Shown here: one piece after another, positions 62,354 to 64,000 of the stretch
How positions within the stretch are numbered: position 1 is the first letter of the stretch
How the letters are laid out: each line of letters starts with the position of its first letter
Source: Microthrixaceae bacterium
GTDB taxonomy: Bacteria > Actinomycetota > Acidimicrobiia > Acidimicrobiales > Microtrichaceae
Length of the DNA: 64,000 nt
Direction of reading: 5' to 3'
Assembly: GCA_020845705.1 (NCBI GenBank)
Contig: JADLFH010000040.1
Coordinates: 92,917 to 156,916, forward strand
The notes under the pieces: model-generated
Databases searched by the model: none
What the model was told of the DNA's origin: nothing
Seen by the model: only the letters and a program-made list of their open reading frames with translations
Program-made: the position numbers and the translations under genes

Positions 62354-63145
62354 TCAGCGTGACGCAGCCCCACCGACGATGCGCGGCAGCACATCGGAGA
62401 TCGATCCCCGCACGACCACCGTCGCCAGATCGTCCATCTCGGTTCCCTCGCCGTTGACGATGACAATCGATGCGCCGGCACGGACGCCCACGGGCACCAT
62501 GTTCGCCACGGGGTACACACCGAGGGTGGAGCCAACCGCCAAGATCAGGTCGGCGGCCTCAGCAGCGGCGAAGGCCCGATCCACGTCCTCCGCCACCAGG
62601 TTCTGGCCGAAGGAGATCGTGGCTGACTTCAGGATGCCGCCGCAGACGAGACACGGCGGGTCGGGCTCTCCGGCCCGCACACGGTCGAGGGTCTCGGTCA
62701 TCGGGCCCCTCCATCCACAGTCGAGACACGCCACCTCGCGCATCGTGCCGTGGATCTCCACGATCCGTTCGGGGTCCGATCCTGCCTCCTGGTGCAGGCC
62801 GTCGATGTTCTGGGTCACCAACAGCAGCAGCTTTCGTTGCGCTTCAAGTTGAACCAGCGCACGGTGGCCGGCGTTCGGCTCTGCGCTCCACGCCCGATGG
62901 TCCATCCGCGACCGCCAGGCCCTTTCGCGTATCGCCGGATCCGACAGGTAGTGGCTGATCGTCGACTGCTTCTCCGCCTCGGGGTCGCGGGTCCAGACCC
63001 CGTTCGGCCCGCGGAAGTCGGGGATGCCCGAGTCGGTGGAGATGCCTGCACCGGTCAGCGCCACGATCCGCGACGACGCCTCCACCAGCGTCGCTGCCGC
63101 CTGGATCGCATCGTCACTTGTGGTTTGAGAATGCATGAAATACAT
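62354..63145 (-). CDS. NAD-dependent protein deacylase, Sir2 family
   Basis: A 263-residue sirtuin. It has LTGAGISTDSGIPDFRGPNG (31-50), TQNIDGLH at 111-118, the catalytic His132 in EIHGTMREV, zinc Cys at 140, 143, 165 and 168 and AVGSTLGVYPVA. It removes acyl groups from lysines, using NAD and giving O-acyl-ADP-ribose. ATG 63145 is supported by a GAGGAG five bases upstream. The tail is short, with no extra domain. It lies upstream of the rhodanese-MoeB gene on the same strand. Confidence 0.92.
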   Translation of the reverse strand: MYFMHSQTTSDDAIQAAATLVEASSRIVALTGAGISTDSGIPDFRGPNGVWTRDPEAEKQSTISHYLSDPAIRERAWRSRMDHRAWSAEPNAGHRALVQLEAQRKLLLLVTQNIDGLHQEAGSDPERIVEIHGTMREVACLDCGWRGPMTETLDRVRAGEPDPPCLVCGGILKSATISFGQNLVAEDVDRAFAAAEAADLILAVGSTLGVYPVANMVPVGVRAGASIVIVNGEGTEMDDLATVVVRGSISDVLPRIVGGAASR

Positions 63146-63233
63146 TGAAACTCCTCAGAAGATCCCCGTGGCACCCAGAGCCATACCCATCCTTCCCCCT
63201 GACGGCACCAACAACACTCCCGGAGTGGCGGAA

Positions 63234-63896
63234 ATGACCTCATCGGCTCCCCCGACCTCGATCATCTATCACGACACCGGCCACACACCGCCCGACGGCG
63301 GTTCAATCGACCACCTGACCGTGGTGCCGTGGTTCGACCCGTTCCTGGCCCAACGCGGCTACGACCCGCGCAGTGCGTATGTGGAACGGTTCTGGCTGGG
63401 GGTGTTGGGACCTTCGGTCACCTGGCTGCTGCGGCGGCTCACACGCGGGCTCGACGAACACCCCGACGGCTTCCGCATCAACCTGGCCGACACCGCCAAG
63501 GCCTTGGGCCTGGGTGAAGGGACCGGTCGCAACTCGATGGTGGTTCGCACCGTCGAACGCATGTGTCAGTTCGGCGCCGCTCAGCTACACGCCCACGATC
63601 GCCTGGCGGTACGCCAACACGTTGCCCCCCTCAACGCTCGCCAACTCAAGCGACTCCCCCTCGCGGTGCAGCACGCACACGAACGTTGGGTGTCGGTACC
63701 CTTCGACGACGAGACCCGTAGACGGGCCATCGTCTTGGCCGTAGGGCTCTTGGAGCGCGGGATCGACCGCTGGTCGGTGGAGCAGCACCTGAGCGGATAC
63801 GGATTCCCCGACCGCCTCGCCTACGAGGCGATGCAACAGGCCTGCCAGATCGCCGGGAACGCCACCGCGGTGAACACACCGCCGCCCGCGGCCTGA
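63234..63896 (+). CDS. Conserved actinobacterial hypothetical protein
   Basis: A protein of about 220 residues. It contains WFDPFLAQRGYDPRSAYVERFWLGVLGPS near the start, a LADTAKALGLGEGTGRNSMV stretch that looks like part of a winged helix, and LKRLPLAVQHAHERWV. Similar proteins of unknown function are common in Actinobacteria; a DNA-binding role is possible. ATG 63234 is preferred over the ATG at 63135, which would overlap the sirtuin start, because GGAG lies 10 bases upstream and conservation begins here. It is followed by the palindromic repeats. Confidence 0.75.
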   Translation: MTSSAPPTSIIYHDTGHTPPDGGSIDHLTVVPWFDPFLAQRGYDPRSAYVERFWLGVLGPSVTWLLRRLTRGLDEHPDGFRINLADTAKALGLGEGTGRNSMVVRTVERMCQFGAAQLHAHDRLAVRQHVAPLNARQLKRLPLAVQHAHERWVSVPFDDETRRRAIVLAVGLLERGIDRWSVEQHLSGYGFPDRLAYEAMQQACQIAGNATAVNTPPPAA

Positions 63897-63925
63897 CCGG
63901 GGCGCAGGCGGCGACCCATCCGGCA

Positions 63926-64000
63926 CGAACTTGCGTACGGATCCGTCGGCACACGACGGATTCCTACGCAGGTTCGGTGGCGCCTACGCAGGTTCGGTGG
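63926..64000. repeat. Palindromic repeat, copy 2, with extra half-sites (runs off window edge)
   Basis: The left arm GAACTTGCGTACGGATCCGT (63926) pairs with the right arm that ends CCTACGCAGGTTC, with few mismatches around a 7-base loop. After it, CCTACGCAGGTTCGGTGG occurs twice in direct order (63963 and 63983), 20 bases apart, the second copy touching the window end. The element follows a gene end, as does the copy at 10281, and may continue as an array beyond the edge. Confidence 0.7.

Noticed and set aside
60984..62852. 622-codon plus-strand frame opposite the rhodanese-MoeB and Sir2 genes
   Set aside because: It spans two well-supported minus-strand genes and shows no domain.
63135..63233. 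N-terminal extension of the last gene from ATG 63135
   Set aside because: It would overlap the sirtuin start, which has a strong GAGGAG; the extension is Pro-rich and a better-placed GGAG precedes ATG 63234.

Overview
The window is GC-rich, densely packed DNA with many GTG and TTG starts, frequent 4-base stop/start overlaps and no rRNA, tRNA or CRISPR. Coenzyme F420 genes, a luciferase-like F420-type oxidoreductase, an actinobacterial-type biotin-carrying carboxylase, an LpdA-like quinone reductase and Thr-rich tails on exported proteins point to an actinobacterium, most likely of the Acidimicrobiia. This placement is inferred from gene content, not from a marker gene.

Most of the window is a surface-polysaccharide region. 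Nucleotide-sugar supply is nearly complete: GDP-mannose (8374-9390), then gmd, rmd and fcl (2877-4779 and 13885-14847) for GDP-D-rhamnose and GDP-L-fucose; ugd and uxs (15523-17717) for UDP-glucuronate and UDP-xylose; rmlDBCA (34547-38073) for dTDP-L-rhamnose; and a separate dehydrogenase/epimerase/GT2 cassette (31410-34425). At least twelve glycosyltransferase genes, three large GT-C-like membrane proteins, a GT2-methyltransferase fusion, a coiled-coil methyltransferase and a Wzm/Wzt ABC exporter with a C-terminal sugar-binding domain (47839-49874) indicate ABC-dependent export of a complex glycan. An LCP protein (17808-19322) could attach it to the wall, and a PGRP-type amidase with four C-terminal repeats (27666-30059) acts on peptidoglycan.

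A housekeeping island interrupts the sugar genes: cofD and cofE with an LLM oxidoreductase (4793-7352), pabB and pabC, divergent birA and accA-like genes, an RDD protein, an lpdA-like reductase, a small coiled-coil protein and an XRE/nucleotidyltransferase pair (19670-27639). At the right end lie a rhodanese-MoeB fusion, a sirtuin and a conserved actinobacterial hypothetical gene.

Three features stand out outside genes. Many starts sit 6-8 bases after a TANNNT hexamer, the pattern of leaderless transcription, and this decides several start codons. A TGAGGCA/TGCCTCA repeat family occurs as a 72-bp tandem array at 19.4 kb and again where a nucleotidyltransferase gene is truncated at 52.7 kb. 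A second, palindromic family lies at 10.3 kb and at the right edge.
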